Source: Brevinematales bacterium (GTDB lineage: Bacteria > Spirochaetota > Brevinematia > Brevinematales > GWF1-51-8). Taken from it: a DNA stretch of 64,000 bases. The stretch's first letter is position 1, and each line of letters starts with the position of its first letter. Shown piece by piece: positions 25,308-35,069 of this stretch. The stretch is from positions 1 to 64,000 of the forward strand of contig JABLXV010000040.1 of the NCBI GenBank assembly GCA_013177895.1, written 5' to 3'. The position numbers and the translations under genes were made by a program. The notes under the pieces were generated by a model. It saw nothing but the letters and a program-made list of their open reading frames with translations, was not told where the DNA came from and did no database searches.

Positions 25308-26784
25308 ACACTTTAACCTTTTTCGCATAGTTTTGGAAATTATCAAGTATATTCAGCGCCTTGACTAATTGATCGTCGAATTCGAGATCGTAGACATTAG
25401 GCATATCCGATTCATGAATCTTCATTTTTACGAGCCATTTCAGGGAAATCATCGAGATTTTATAATTGAGTTTCAGCATATCCTGACGGAATTGGTTCAA
25501 GTCCGCATCGGTCGGTTTGGGATGTTTTGCGACGAAATCTTTGATAAAATTAGTCGACTGGATTTTATATAGATCGTTTTTCTCTTCGTTATCGATTTTT
25601 TCATACCAGTTCTTTTCTTCCACATCGGGCTGGAGCCCGATTTTATCGATCACATTCCCGCCGGGAGTAAAATACTTGGCGACAGTGTATTTCATAATCG
25701 AACTGTCTTCTGGGAAATCGAACGGTTTCTGTACGGAACCCTTACCGAACGACTTCATACCGACAATAACCGCGCGGCCGGTATCTTTCATCGCTCCGGC
25801 GAAAATCTCCGATGCGCTTGCGCTGCCCTGATCGATCATAACTATCACCGGCATATTCATCGGGACAATGGTATTCTCTTTTTTTGCATAGAACTCGCTG
25901 TTATTATCCGATAACCGCCCGCGGGTATAAACAATCAGACCCTCGTCGAGAAAACAATCTACGCAGTAGACTACGACATTCAGTAATCCGCCGGGATTTC
26001 CGCGAAGGTCGATAATTAATCCGCTGGGTTTTTTGGATAATATATCTTTCAGGTGCTTTTTCAGCTCGTCCGCGGTAGGCATACTAAATTCGCTGATGCG
26101 GACATATCCGTAGTTTTTGTTCTTTTCTTCGATCATGGCGGATTTAACGGTTTTAATGATTATTTCTTCGCGAACCAGAGTAACTTTGAACGGCTCATCG
26201 ATCCCCTGACGTACCACTGTAATGGTTACTTTTGTTCCCGGCTTCCCACGAAGCTTCGCGATTGCCTCCATCACAGTAATATCGCGCGTTGTAACTCCGT
26301 CGATTTCCACAATTTTATCGTTCGGCTTGAGGCCTGCCTTCCATGCGGGGGTGTCCTCAATCGGTGAAATGATAGTAAGCCACCCGTCACGTATATCGAT
26401 ATGGATACCTAATCCGCCGAATTTGGCGCTCATATCGATGTTAAATTCCTTAGCGAGCTGGGGCTCCATAAATACCGAATAAGGGTCGTCCAAAGCCATC
26501 AGCATCCCTTTTATCGCGCCGTAGAAAAGATTTTTCGCGGTAACTTTATCTTTATCGTAGTATTCTTTTTTAAGGGTATAGTATGCTTTTTTGAACATCG
26601 GGAAATATTTGAAGTAGTTATCATCCTCGGGGTCGGCTATCTCGGACATAGCGTTGGTAGAAGGCGATCCGCCGTAAGCAAGGTTATTCATAAAGAAGAT
26701 CCGGTTGGCTGTGATCAGTCCGATACCGAATACAAAAACGACAATAAAAACTATAAGAGCCTGATTCTTTTTATCCAAATTCAT
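25291..26784 (-). CDS. ctpA: Carboxy-terminal processing protease (S41 family)
   Basis: 497 residues from the ATG at 26784, with GGGAG 8 bp upstream; an in-frame TTG two codons earlier is less likely. A single N-terminal membrane segment (ALIVFIVVFVFGIGLITANR) anchors a periplasmic protease. The PDZ domain contains GGLGIHI and PAWKAGLKPNDKIVEIDG. The catalytic Ser lies in QGSASASEIFAGAMKD and the Lys in GMKSFGKGSVQ, with the usual spacing. It is the first gene of the 11-gene minus-strand run. Confidence 0.94.
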   Translation of the reverse strand: MNLDKKNQALIVFIVVFVFGIGLITANRIFFMNNLAYGGSPSTNAMSEIADPEDDNYFKYFPMFKKAYYTLKKEYYDKDKVTAKNLFYGAIKGMLMALDDPYSVFMEPQLAKEFNIDMSAKFGGLGIHIDIRDGWLTIISPIEDTPAWKAGLKPNDKIVEIDGVTTRDITVMEAIAKLRGKPGTKVTITVVRQGIDEPFKVTLVREEIIIKTVKSAMIEEKNKNYGYVRISEFSMPTADELKKHLKDILSKKPSGLIIDLRGNPGGLLNVVVYCVDCFLDEGLIVYTRGRLSDNNSEFYAKKENTIVPMNMPVIVMIDQGSASASEIFAGAMKDTGRAVIVGMKSFGKGSVQKPFDFPEDSSIMKYTVAKYFTPGGNVIDKIGLQPDVEEKNWYEKIDNEEKNDLYKIQSTNFIKDFVAKHPKPTDADLNQFRQDMLKLNYKISMISLKWLVKMKIHESDMPNVYDLEFDDQLVKALNILDNFQNYAKKVKVYDNPK

Positions 26785-26819
26785 GGTCAATCTCCCAAGG
26801 CCTGATTTTCGTTCGATAT

Positions 26820-26848
26820 ATTATAGACTAAGATATCGATATACACAA
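26820..26848 (-). promoter_or_regulatory. Promoter of the ctpA-to-acyl-CoA dehydrogenase run
   Basis: On the minus strand, TTGTGT (26848-26843) and TATAAT (26825-26820) are separated by 17 bp, 35 bp before the ctpA ATG. No other convincing promoter is visible until the operon end. Confidence 0.65.
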
Positions 26849-26938
26849 AGTTTTTTTCAAATTTTTTCTCCCTCGCAGGCTTCAAATTAGTTTATGCAAA
26901 TACGATTCATAAAATATAAAAAACTACCCCTCAAAGAC

Positions 26939-26967
26939 TTGCGGGAAAACGAAAAAGATTATATCAT
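26939..26967 (+). promoter_or_regulatory. Weak promoter candidate for the membrane protein/chemoreceptor pair
   Basis: TTGCGG at 26939-26944 and TATCAT at 26962-26967 with a 17-bp spacer, 27 bp before the start. Both boxes deviate from consensus. Confidence 0.35.
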
Positions 26968-26994
26968 TTTAATAATTGGAATTTGGAGATTGAT

Positions 26995-27909
26995 ATGCCG
27001 TTTGCCTTAGATTATGAAAATAATGCGATTACCGTTAAAACCGAAAACGTAATGTCACTTTGGAGCCTTCTCAAGGAATTGGTAGATACGCCCTATCTGA
27101 AAAGCTATGTGATAGAGAATTATGAGGGCGGTAACACATTGGTGCCGCGTTCCGCATGGGAAGACGATGGAGTGCTGTATCGTGAGGTCTCCGAGGATAT
27201 TTTTCTATTCCCTTATGAATCGATCGGGTTCATCCTCGACGATACCGTCAATAATGTGGACATTTATGTTATCGATAATTACTCCGCCGGTATGAATTAT
27301 AAAACCGATTATCTGGTATCTTTCTCTGTCCGCAACGTCGACCGGTTTACAATGAAGATGCGCGACCGTACAAAGATATCCTATATTCTCGCCTATTACC
27401 TGCTTTCCTATATGAAAATGAATTTCGATACGGGGTTTGTCTATACCATCGAACTGCTTCTGCGTTCGTCGATCAGCTATAAAAAACAGACTATCGAGCT
27501 TCTCCCTCCCACAGTTTCATTAGGTTTAGCTGAAATGCAATTCGTTCTGAAAATAACCGATGAAAATGAAAAGTTCCAATTCTTACAGTTTTTTTGCGGG
27601 AAAAAGTGTAAACGGAAAACTGTTAATGAGCGGGAAATCGTCAGTCTCGGTTATATAAAAAAAAAATTATTCAGTAAGATAGTTCTACTGAAATATCTTT
27701 ACTACGCGTTCCTTGCAGCCCTCCCTATCAGCCTATATATCCTTTTGGAAAAGATTTTAAAGATCGGTAAAATGAGGGTTTTCATTATTTTCGGATTTCT
27801 TTTCCTGATTATTGCCGGTAAATTTTTCTACTCCTTATATAAAAGAAAGAATATCTATAAGCACTATTCGAAAAAGATACAGTTGGAGCAATTTAAAGAG
27901 GAAAGCTAA
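26995..27909 (+). CDS. Unknown membrane protein coupled to a chemoreceptor gene
   Basis: 304 residues from the ATG at 26995, preceded by TTGGAG; the frame could also begin at a TTG at 26983. I do not recognise the family. About 230 soluble residues rich in Tyr and charged residues are followed by two membrane helices near the C-terminus (YYAFLAALPISLYILLEKIL and VFIIFGFLFLIIAGKFFYSL), joined by a short turn, and a basic tail. The soluble part is therefore probably cytoplasmic. Its stop overlaps the start of the chemoreceptor gene (TAATG), so the two products are made together and may act together. Confidence 0.8.
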   Translation: MPFALDYENNAITVKTENVMSLWSLLKELVDTPYLKSYVIENYEGGNTLVPRSAWEDDGVLYREVSEDIFLFPYESIGFILDDTVNNVDIYVIDNYSAGMNYKTDYLVSFSVRNVDRFTMKMRDRTKISYILAYYLLSYMKMNFDTGFVYTIELLLRSSISYKKQTIELLPPTVSLGLAEMQFVLKITDENEKFQFLQFFCGKKCKRKTVNEREIVSLGYIKKKLFSKIVLLKYLYYAFLAALPISLYILLEKILKIGKMRVFIIFGFLFLIIAGKFFYSLYKRKNIYKHYSKKIQLEQFKEES

Positions 27910-29759
27910 TGCAGCATCTCGGTATTAAAGTAAATACGTTCCTCAATTTTTCTTTATCACAGCTAGTTGTAGCTTTTATGATGTTTTTTCTTTTATCCGT
28001 TTTTTTCTACCTTTATAATCGTCTTCTTGGCGACTCCGTAGTGGAGCAAAAAAACGAAATCAGGCGTAATGTTGTTTTCAGCGGTATTCTGACCGTTTTT
28101 TCTTTCATACAGATATTGCTCTTTTTTACGACTGATCCAAGATTCTTATACTGGCTTATAAAACTCCAATACGCTTTGACACCCATGGTTTTCCTTTTTC
28201 TTTTTATCTTTTTATTAAGCATCATTAATACATCCTATAAAAATCTTCTTCGTATAGTTTTGTATTCCTTCGGCGGTATTTATACCATTTTCGGTGTTTT
28301 TATTCTGTTTTCAGATTTCTTAATCACTATACCCGATTTACCCGATACCGCAAATCCAATCGTTATCACTCCCTTATTACACAATATTTATGCCTATATT
28401 CAGGTATCATTTCTGCTACTGATAGGTGCTCTCATTTTCTTTCTCCTTCGTTCGAGGATCTCTAAAAATAAATATTATTCTTATGGTATCGCACTCGCGG
28501 TCAGCTTCATTTTTGTCTTACTGGATATATTTATTAATCTGAAAATTCTCAATATTAGTCTAATCAATATCAGTTTCAGCGGTATCGTGCTTTTTGAACT
28601 GGTCAGTACAATCACATTCTTTATCGAATATTATCACTTTCAGGTCAATGTTAGAAAACAGGAGGGATTGCTTTCGTCAATCCTCGATAAGCTGAAAAAT
28701 ATCATACAGGACGGTCAATCTACCATTTACGACCTTCAGAAAGGATCGTCGGATTTTAAAACACTTTCAAACGAAATCCAGAATAACGCGAAAGAAAACG
28801 AGCAATCTATCGACGCGACATTGAATTATACCAATAATGAGAAGATGCATATCAAGAATTTTTCTACAATGGTTATCAGCAATATCAGTACATTCGAGAG
28901 TATCCTCAATTCTATGATGGTACAGAATAAAAAAGTAGAGGATTTTTCGGAAATATTTAAAAAGGTTATCGAAATCATCGAGGATATTTCCTCCAAGGGA
29001 AGGATTGTATCGGGCGGGGTTGTCAACCTGAGCGCGGTTATAAAAGAGGCAAAAGAAAAAGCTATCGATAATCATGGGATTATTAAAGAAATCCATACGC
29101 ATATAAAAAACATTCAAAATGTTAATAAGACTATCGATAAAATATCCGACGATGCGAACGTACTCGCTATGAACGCCGCAATCGAGAGCGCGAATAACAG
29201 CGCGTTCGGTGCGGGTTTCATGGTGGTTGCAGAGGACCTGAAAGAACTATCCGTCAAAACGAAGCAGGAAACGTCGGAAATTGAGCAAATATTGAACTAT
29301 CTGCAAAGGGATATTACTCTGGGAATTGACGCGGCATTCAGCGTGATGGAATTCTTCTCGAAGCTCGAAAATACGATCGATAACGTGTTTAACTATATCA
29401 TCAATATTGTCGATCATACGAAGACGCTGATGGACGAAATAGAAAAATCGAACATCAGTCTTTCCGCCCTGGTTGAAATTACTTCGGAAATCGCGACTTA
29501 CGGGATTCAGCAGAAAGACCTGAATAATGAATTGAATGAGAGTATTATCGAAGTGAAATTTATGATAGAAAGCATTCGCCGCGCTATGGAAAATGAAAAG
29601 GAACTGATAAAAAATTCTTTCCAATTCTCGGAATTCATCAGTCAATCCTCAAATACCAACGACGGTTATACATTCGAATTGTATACTGTTTTTAATGAGA
29701 TACAAACGGAAATAAAGAATACCGGCGATGCCAGTTCCGAATTGAAACTGGTCGAATAA
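27909..29759 (+). CDS. 7TM methyl-accepting chemotaxis protein-like receptor
   Basis: 616 residues. Seven hydrophobic segments fill residues about 10-245, resembling the 7TM N-terminal sensor module of some histidine kinases and not the usual two-TM ligand domain. There is no HAMP. The cytoplasmic part (about 250-616) is a long coiled coil with the MCP hairpin tip LAMNAAIESANNSAFGAGFM followed by VVAEDLKELSVKTKQETSEI, the region that docks CheW and CheA. It should signal to the flagellar motor or an alternative Che pathway. Stop codon abuts that of the convergent gene with no gap. Confidence 0.88.
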   Translation: MQHLGIKVNTFLNFSLSQLVVAFMMFFLLSVFFYLYNRLLGDSVVEQKNEIRRNVVFSGILTVFSFIQILLFFTTDPRFLYWLIKLQYALTPMVFLFLFIFLLSIINTSYKNLLRIVLYSFGGIYTIFGVFILFSDFLITIPDLPDTANPIVITPLLHNIYAYIQVSFLLLIGALIFFLLRSRISKNKYYSYGIALAVSFIFVLLDIFINLKILNISLINISFSGIVLFELVSTITFFIEYYHFQVNVRKQEGLLSSILDKLKNIIQDGQSTIYDLQKGSSDFKTLSNEIQNNAKENEQSIDATLNYTNNEKMHIKNFSTMVISNISTFESILNSMMVQNKKVEDFSEIFKKVIEIIEDISSKGRIVSGGVVNLSAVIKEAKEKAIDNHGIIKEIHTHIKNIQNVNKTIDKISDDANVLAMNAAIESANNSAFGAGFMVVAEDLKELSVKTKQETSEIEQILNYLQRDITLGIDAAFSVMEFFSKLENTIDNVFNYIINIVDHTKTLMDEIEKSNISLSALVEITSEIATYGIQQKDLNNELNESIIEVKFMIESIRRAMENEKELIKNSFQFSEFISQSSNTNDGYTFELYTVFNEIQTEIKNTGDASSELKLVE

Positions 29760-30605
29760 CTATCTTTTTCCTATCGCTTTTTTCTTTTGGGATTTTGCCT
29801 CTTCCTCTTTCTTCTTTAGGTCGTGTTCGAGTTTTTCCTTCCATTTTTCTATCGTCTTTTTTGTTTCCTGCGCCAACGGCTGCTCATTTAGGATGATATA
29901 TATTCTAACGTTCATATTCATATAATCGATAGCGCGATTCATATCTCCGACCTGCATGGATGAAAGCTCATATTTCATCCTGAATTTCTGCGCGGCGGTA
30001 TCGGCGACACGTTTTATCATCTGGATCAGCGCGTTTATTTCAGAATAGTGTTCGGAACGCGGGTCGTACATCTTCGCCACACATTCCTTAAAATTGATCA
30101 TGTTCTTACAAAGCGCGGCGAATTTACCATAGAGTTCGACAAAATTCCATTTCCATTTAGACGTCGGTCCCTCCTCGTACTCGACTAATGTAATATCGTA
30201 TTCCAGCATTTGTAGAAGATGAAGGGTACGCGAGGGATTGAGCAGACTCAATGAGGAAAGAACATCCGCGTTTTCCGTAAGCGTAGAATCGATGTCGGTA
30301 CCGACAATGGATTCGATCAGTTTAATAGCCTGGTATATATTTTTTCTGGCATTACCGAGATAAGCGTCGTTTTTTATATTCATAATCTCGACACTTTTAT
30401 CGTTCATTTCGCAATACAGTCCGACTGTTTTCAGGTATGTCATAGCGGCAATAATCCTTTTATAATTGGTGTTCGGACCGCTCCCGGTACGCGATTCGCG
30501 TTCGAATTTTTCAGCTTTTTTATTCGTTTGGTCGACACGTTCTTTATATTCCTTCACGACCAGATTGTAGGCTTCCTTTTTCTGTTTGGTAATTCTTTGT
30601 ATCAT
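29760..30605 (-). CDS. Unknown helical protein
   Basis: 281 residues from the ATG at 30605, which has AAAGGA at suitable spacing (an ATG two codons earlier lies immediately after that site). No signal peptide or membrane segment is seen. The sequence looks all-helical, with a Lys/Glu-rich coiled-coil-like C-terminus ending in KKKEEEAKSQKKKAIGKR. I recognise no family. It is convergent with the chemoreceptor gene (stop codons adjacent) and divergent from the PAS kinase gene. Confidence 0.75.
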   Translation of the reverse strand: MIQRITKQKKEAYNLVVKEYKERVDQTNKKAEKFERESRTGSGPNTNYKRIIAAMTYLKTVGLYCEMNDKSVEIMNIKNDAYLGNARKNIYQAIKLIESIVGTDIDSTLTENADVLSSLSLLNPSRTLHLLQMLEYDITLVEYEEGPTSKWKWNFVELYGKFAALCKNMINFKECVAKMYDPRSEHYSEINALIQMIKRVADTAAQKFRMKYELSSMQVGDMNRAIDYMNMNVRIYIILNEQPLAQETKKTIEKWKEKLEHDLKKKEEEAKSQKKKAIGKR

Positions 30606-30620
30606 TGACATTCCTTTTAT

Positions 30621-30649
30621 TTGTTATTTTATCCGGAATCACTTATATT
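30621..30649 (+). promoter_or_regulatory. Promoter candidate for the PAS histidine kinase
   Basis: TTGTTA at 30621-30626 and TATATT at 30644-30649, 17-bp spacer. It overlaps a promoter candidate for the opposite strand. Confidence 0.45.
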
Positions 30650-30675
30650 ATATATTATCGACAAATAAAAACCAA
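30647..30675 (-). promoter_or_regulatory. Promoter candidate for the unknown helical protein
   Basis: On the minus strand, TTGGTT (30675-30670) and TATAAT (30652-30647) with a 17-bp spacer, about 40 bp before the start at 30605. The region is AT-rich. Confidence 0.5.
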
Positions 30676-30690
30676 AATAAAAGTAAGTAG

Positions 30691-31878
30691 ATGAAACAGA
30701 AAAAATTTTTTGAGAAGTTTTTACAGAATATTTCTAAAATCGATGAATATAATCTTAAAAATATCATCGAATTACTGGAATCTGAGCGGAGGACATTCCA
30801 CGAGGTACTCGACTGGTTAAGCGAAGGTATCATTGTTTTTGAGAACGATAATGTGCTTTTTATTAACCAGGAGGCTCTCAATATTTTGCGTATCCCCCAG
30901 ATAGATTTTCCCATAACGTTTAATGAACTCGAGAAAAATGTGTTTAACCGCGAATTGTATAGTCTGATAAAAAAATCGACCGATATCGTAGGTACGTTGT
31001 CCTATTCGGGGCCGAATTCCGGGGATATCAACGAGTATTACGAGCTTGAATTCAGCGGCAAAGAGTATCCTACACGTATCCTGAAAATCTGCGACTCAAC
31101 CTCCCAGAAACAACTGGAATTCCAATTAAAAAATCTCGAGAGTATCGGGGCTTTGAACACCCTCGCGGCCGGAATAGCACATGAGATTAAAAATCCGTTA
31201 TCGGCAATCGACCTCCATACCCAGTTAATCCGAAAGGGCATCGAAAAAGGGATGATTCAGGCTCCCGACGAGGTTTTACGCTATATTCAGATTATTCAAG
31301 AGGAAACCAAGCGCCTTAACAATATCCTGAACGATTTCCTGATATCGACGCGTAAACGCGAATTGAAGCTGTCTTTCGCCGACCTCAATCCGTTTCTGAA
31401 GGAAATCATCAACCTATTTCAGCCGGAATTCGACCTTTACCGGATAAAGGTCGAGGCGGATTTCGGTAATATTCACCGAATCTTTTTCGATAACGATTAC
31501 CTGAAGCAGGCGATCGTCAATCTTCTGAAAAACGCGATTGAGACGGTAAAGGATTCTCCTCAGAAGCTGATTAAAATTAAAACGAAATATGACTTGGGTA
31601 AAGACGCGATTATTATTGAAATTATCGATTCGGGCGCGGGCATCAATAAAAAAGACCTTCACAAAATATTCGACCCCTACTTCACTACCCATGATAACGG
31701 GACGGGTCTTGGACTGACGATAGTCTACAAGATCGTAAAGGAGCACGGGGGGGAGATTGCGGTTGACAGCAGGGGTATCAACGAAAAGTTCCGTCTGCCG
31801 AAACCGTTCAATACTGTTTTTACAATACTTATTCCAGCGAACAGGGGAACAAAAATGCTCCCGAACGCGGATCAGTAA
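30691..31878 (+). CDS. PAS-domain sensor histidine kinase (soluble)
   Basis: 395 residues with no membrane segment, so it is cytoplasmic. An N-terminal helix leads into a PAS-like domain (about 35-140). The dimerisation/phosphorylation helix has His164 in GIAHEIKNPLSAIDLH. The ATPase domain shows the N box (AIVNLLKNAIETV), G1 (IIDSGAGI), F box (IFDPYFTT) and G2 (GTGLGLTIVYKIVKEHGG). The helix sequence resembles NtrB-type kinases. No response regulator gene is adjacent. Its last codons overlap the convergent TPR gene by 7 bp. Confidence 0.93.
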   Translation: MKQKKFFEKFLQNISKIDEYNLKNIIELLESERRTFHEVLDWLSEGIIVFENDNVLFINQEALNILRIPQIDFPITFNELEKNVFNRELYSLIKKSTDIVGTLSYSGPNSGDINEYYELEFSGKEYPTRILKICDSTSQKQLEFQLKNLESIGALNTLAAGIAHEIKNPLSAIDLHTQLIRKGIEKGMIQAPDEVLRYIQIIQEETKRLNNILNDFLISTRKRELKLSFADLNPFLKEIINLFQPEFDLYRIKVEADFGNIHRIFFDNDYLKQAIVNLLKNAIETVKDSPQKLIKIKTKYDLGKDAIIIEIIDSGAGINKKDLHKIFDPYFTTHDNGTGLGLTIVYKIVKEHGGEIAVDSRGINEKFRLPKPFNTVFTILIPANRGTKMLPNADQ

Positions 31879-33962
31879 TCGACCTGAAAGATATTCTTCA
31901 GATAATTTTTCGCATCGGGGCTGCCTAAATCCGCGGCTATCATCAAATCTCTGATCGCATATTTCTTAATCCCCATATTTTTATACGCGAAAGCCCTTCC
32001 GATATAAGCATTTATAAAACCCGGATTAAGTTTTATCGCTTTATTAAAGTCGCTGATCCCGTCTTTATACTTCTTCAGCATACTGTACGCCAGCGCGCGA
32101 TGGTAATATGCCAGATAGTTCTTAGGATCATTTTTTATGATTTTATCCAGGTCTTTCAGCGCTTCGCTATACTTTTTTATTTCCAGAAGTACTATTGCCC
32201 GTCCGGTTAACGCTTCAATCATATCGGGTTTTATTTTCAGCGCGTGATTATAATCCGCGAGCGCCTTATCGTATTTCTTCATCGAATAATAAAGATTCCC
32301 CCGCGAGAGTAATAATTCCTTCTTGGAGTATACTACTCCCCAGTTATAATTGATCGCCAGCGCTTTATCGTACTTCACCAGCGCGATTTCTTTCTTTCCC
32401 ATCTGTTCCAAGATCAAACCATAAATATAATATGCCTTGGAGTACTCGTTGTTCAAGTCGATAGTCTTTTTTATATGATACACGGCGTTCTTATTATCCC
32501 CGATCTTATAATAAACGAGACTGAGATTGCAATAGGCATAATCGTACTTAGGGTCGAGCTCTATCGCCCGTTGGAGCATCGTCATAGCCGCGTCGTAGTT
32601 TTTTCCCGTGAGGCAGTAAGCCAATCCGAGCGCGTTAAGATTTTTTACACTATCCGGGCTCAGTGCGAGCGAAGAAAGAAAATTCGTGATCGCATGATAA
32701 AAATCACGCTCCGAAAGGAATTTTATACCCTGCTTGTAAAACTTTTCCGCCTGCTTCAGAGGCGCGTCATATAAAAGTTCAGGCTTCAGGACTGTCTGGA
32801 CTTCGGGCGGTATCGATACCGGTTCAATAATCTTCTCCTGATCGAAAACGTTGGTGATTTCGTTTGTTTCCTCAATATCCGTATTGATTACCACATCGTC
32901 AGTGACATTCTCATTAGTTTCAATATCAGTATTATCGATAACGATGAGATTATTCGTCCGCCCCGTGGAAGGCGTGTTAGTAGCGCTTACCGTAATATCA
33001 TTGGTCTCCGCCGAATTATCCAGATAATCCATTTGGAAACTGCCGATATCCGAGCTTAACGTTTTCGCGGTCTGCATATCCTCATTCGCTTCCGTTTCCT
33101 TTCCTATCGCGAGGAATGCCTGTGAACGGTGATAGTATGCCTGAGCATTTTCAGGGCCTAATTCGATGGCTTTAGTGAGGTCGTCGATTGCCTTTTCGTA
33201 ATCCTCTTTCTGTAGAAATGCCACCCCGCGTAAGTAAAATGCCTCTTCGCTGGTGTCGTCGAATGATATCGCCTTATTCAAATTATCGATCGCGAGCGCA
33301 TAATCTTTTTTCTTCAGATATACCTTTCCCAATATGTAATATGCCTGTTGGTACTCGGGGTCGAATTTGAGCGCGTTTTTCAGCATCTGGATTGCCTGAT
33401 CGTACTCTTTTTTACCGATCAGTACGGTCGCGTAGTTTTTATACACCCGTGACGAAGTATTATCGAGCGCGAGCGCCTTTTCGCTGGCGTCCGCCGCTTC
33501 GTCGTACATATTCAGGAGACTGTAGGTATAGGCCAGATTGACATAGGCGTTGGTATAATCCGGTTTTAGACGTATCACAGTACTGTAATTGGAGATCGCC
33601 TCGGTGTATTTTCCCATATCGAGAAAGATAAATCCGATATAATAATAAGCGTCCGGCTGATCGGGAGCTAGGGAAATCGCTTTCTTATAATCCGCGGATG
33701 CGCTATTGTAATCGTCGTTGTCGACATATGCGTTACCGCGGGAGTTATACGCGAGCACCAACGCATTCGACCCGTCAATTTCAGCATCCCATTTGCTGAT
33801 CGCCCCTGAATAGAGATCGATAGCGTTATCGTATTCCTCGTTATAATACGCCACATCCGCTTTAGCCATCAGCATATCGAAACTTTCCCCGCCCTGCGCG
33901 AACGAGAGTATTGAAAATACCGAAATAAATAAAAACGCTATAAACCGCTTCAAATGGTTCAT
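31872..33962 (-). CDS. Secreted tetratricopeptide-repeat protein
   Basis: 696 residues from the ATG at 33962 (MNHLKRFIAFLFISVFS), which opens a clear Sec signal with likely cleavage after LSFAQ; the longer frame to 34016 would bury it. Two blocks of TPR units, about seven or eight each (e.g. ALVLAYNSRGNAYVDNDDYN and AYYHRALAYSMLKKYKDG), flank an Asn/Thr-rich linker at about residues 310-400. It is probably a periplasmic protein-interaction scaffold. The partner is unknown. It overlaps the convergent histidine kinase gene by 7 bp. Confidence 0.88.
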   Translation of the reverse strand: MNHLKRFIAFLFISVFSILSFAQGGESFDMLMAKADVAYYNEEYDNAIDLYSGAISKWDAEIDGSNALVLAYNSRGNAYVDNDDYNSASADYKKAISLAPDQPDAYYYIGFIFLDMGKYTEAISNYSTVIRLKPDYTNAYVNLAYTYSLLNMYDEAADASEKALALDNTSSRVYKNYATVLIGKKEYDQAIQMLKNALKFDPEYQQAYYILGKVYLKKKDYALAIDNLNKAISFDDTSEEAFYLRGVAFLQKEDYEKAIDDLTKAIELGPENAQAYYHRSQAFLAIGKETEANEDMQTAKTLSSDIGSFQMDYLDNSAETNDITVSATNTPSTGRTNNLIVIDNTDIETNENVTDDVVINTDIEETNEITNVFDQEKIIEPVSIPPEVQTVLKPELLYDAPLKQAEKFYKQGIKFLSERDFYHAITNFLSSLALSPDSVKNLNALGLAYCLTGKNYDAAMTMLQRAIELDPKYDYAYCNLSLVYYKIGDNKNAVYHIKKTIDLNNEYSKAYYIYGLILEQMGKKEIALVKYDKALAINYNWGVVYSKKELLLSRGNLYYSMKKYDKALADYNHALKIKPDMIEALTGRAIVLLEIKKYSEALKDLDKIIKNDPKNYLAYYHRALAYSMLKKYKDGISDFNKAIKLNPGFINAYIGRAFAYKNMGIKKYAIRDLMIAADLGSPDAKNYLKNIFQVDY

Positions 33963-34093
33963 ACTATCCGCCTTCGATTTACTGTGGAATGTTTCTGATA
34001 AAACATGCCTCTCCAACCCCTCATTGATCCAGTATTACGGAATCTTTTTAAGAGTTGCTATATTATCGGAGTTTTTCTTTTTAGTATAAGGAT

Positions 34094-35056
34094 TTAGACA
34101 TTGACAGGGTAATAACATGCGGCCGCGGAACCGTCTGGAAACAATTGGGGCTCCGGTTCAATTTTGGTACATTTTTCCTGACAGTAGTCGCAGCGCGGAT
34201 GGAATTTGCATCCATCGGGAAGGTCGAGCGGATTCGGGACATTACCCGGGATAATCTCCAGACGGGTGATATCCCGGTCGATACGCGGGATGGAATTCCA
34301 TAATTTGAAGGTGTACGGATGATGCGGGCTATTGACGATGTTCCGCGTGCTCCCTATTTCCGCGATTCGTCCGGCGTACATGACTATAATGCGGTCGCAG
34401 ATGTTTTTTGCCACAGACAGGTCGTGAGTGATAAATACGATGGACATCCCTTTAACCTGATTCAAATCTTTCAGGAGTTTCAGTATCTCGGACTGCACGG
34501 TTACGTCGAGGGAGGTGGTAGGCTCGTCCGCGATCAGGATATCCGGGGAGTTCGATAACGCTATCGCGATCATCACGCGCTGTTTCATTCCCCCGCTGAG
34601 CTGGTGGGGATACGAACGGAGCCATATTTCGGGATTGTTGATTTTCACATCGTTCATCAAGTCGACCGCCCGTTTTTCTGCATCCTCGCGGGTCAACGAT
34701 TTATTTTTTACCAGCATCCCCTCGGTGATCTGGTCGCCGATGGTCAATACTGGGTTCAGGCTGGCTTGGGGATCCTGGAAAATATACGCGATTCGGCTGC
34801 CGCGTATACTGAGGAGAGTATTCTCGTCAGGAGAAGTGATATCCGTATCGCCGGCAATCATTTTATCCGCGGAAATCATCGCGTTATCGGAAAGGAGACG
34901 GCATATAGCCAGCATCGCGGTGGTTTTCCCGCACCCGGATTCGCCGACAAGCCCGACAATTTCACCCTTCGGGATAGAGAGGTCGATCCCCCGGACAGCG
35001 TGGACTTCGCCGCGCATGCTTTTAATGCGGACATGGAGATTTTTCACTTCCAGCAA
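34094..35056 (-). CDS. oppD: Oligopeptide/dipeptide ABC transporter ATPase (OppD/DppD type)
   Basis: 320 residues from a TTG start at 35056 with GGGAGGG 6 bp upstream; GTG 35047 is an alternative. Walker A is [12 protein letters not shown], the signature [15 protein letters not shown] and Walker [14 protein letters not shown]. The C-terminal oligopeptide-transporter extension [15 protein letters not shown] carries the Cys residues that in some members bind an Fe-S cluster. It ends a four-gene minus run beginning with oppB; oppC, oppF and the binding protein are not adjacent. Confidence 0.92.
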   Translation of the reverse strand: MLEVKNLHVRIKSMRGEVHAVRGIDLSIPKGEIVGLVGESGCGKTTAMLAICRLLSDNAMISADKMIAGDTDITSPDENTLLSIRGSRIAYIFQDPQASLNPVLTIGDQITEGMLVKNKSLTREDAEKRAVDLMNDVKINNPEIWLRSYPHQLSGGMKQRVMIAIALSNSPDILIADEPTTSLDVTVQSEILKLLKDLNQVKGMSIVFITHDLSVAKNICDRIIVMYAGRIAEIGSTRNIVNSPHHPYTFKLWNSIPRIDRDITRLEIIPGNVPNPLDLPDGCKFHPRCDYCQEKCTKIEPEPQLFPDGSAAACYYPVNV

Positions 35057-35069
35057 CTGCGTCCCTCCC

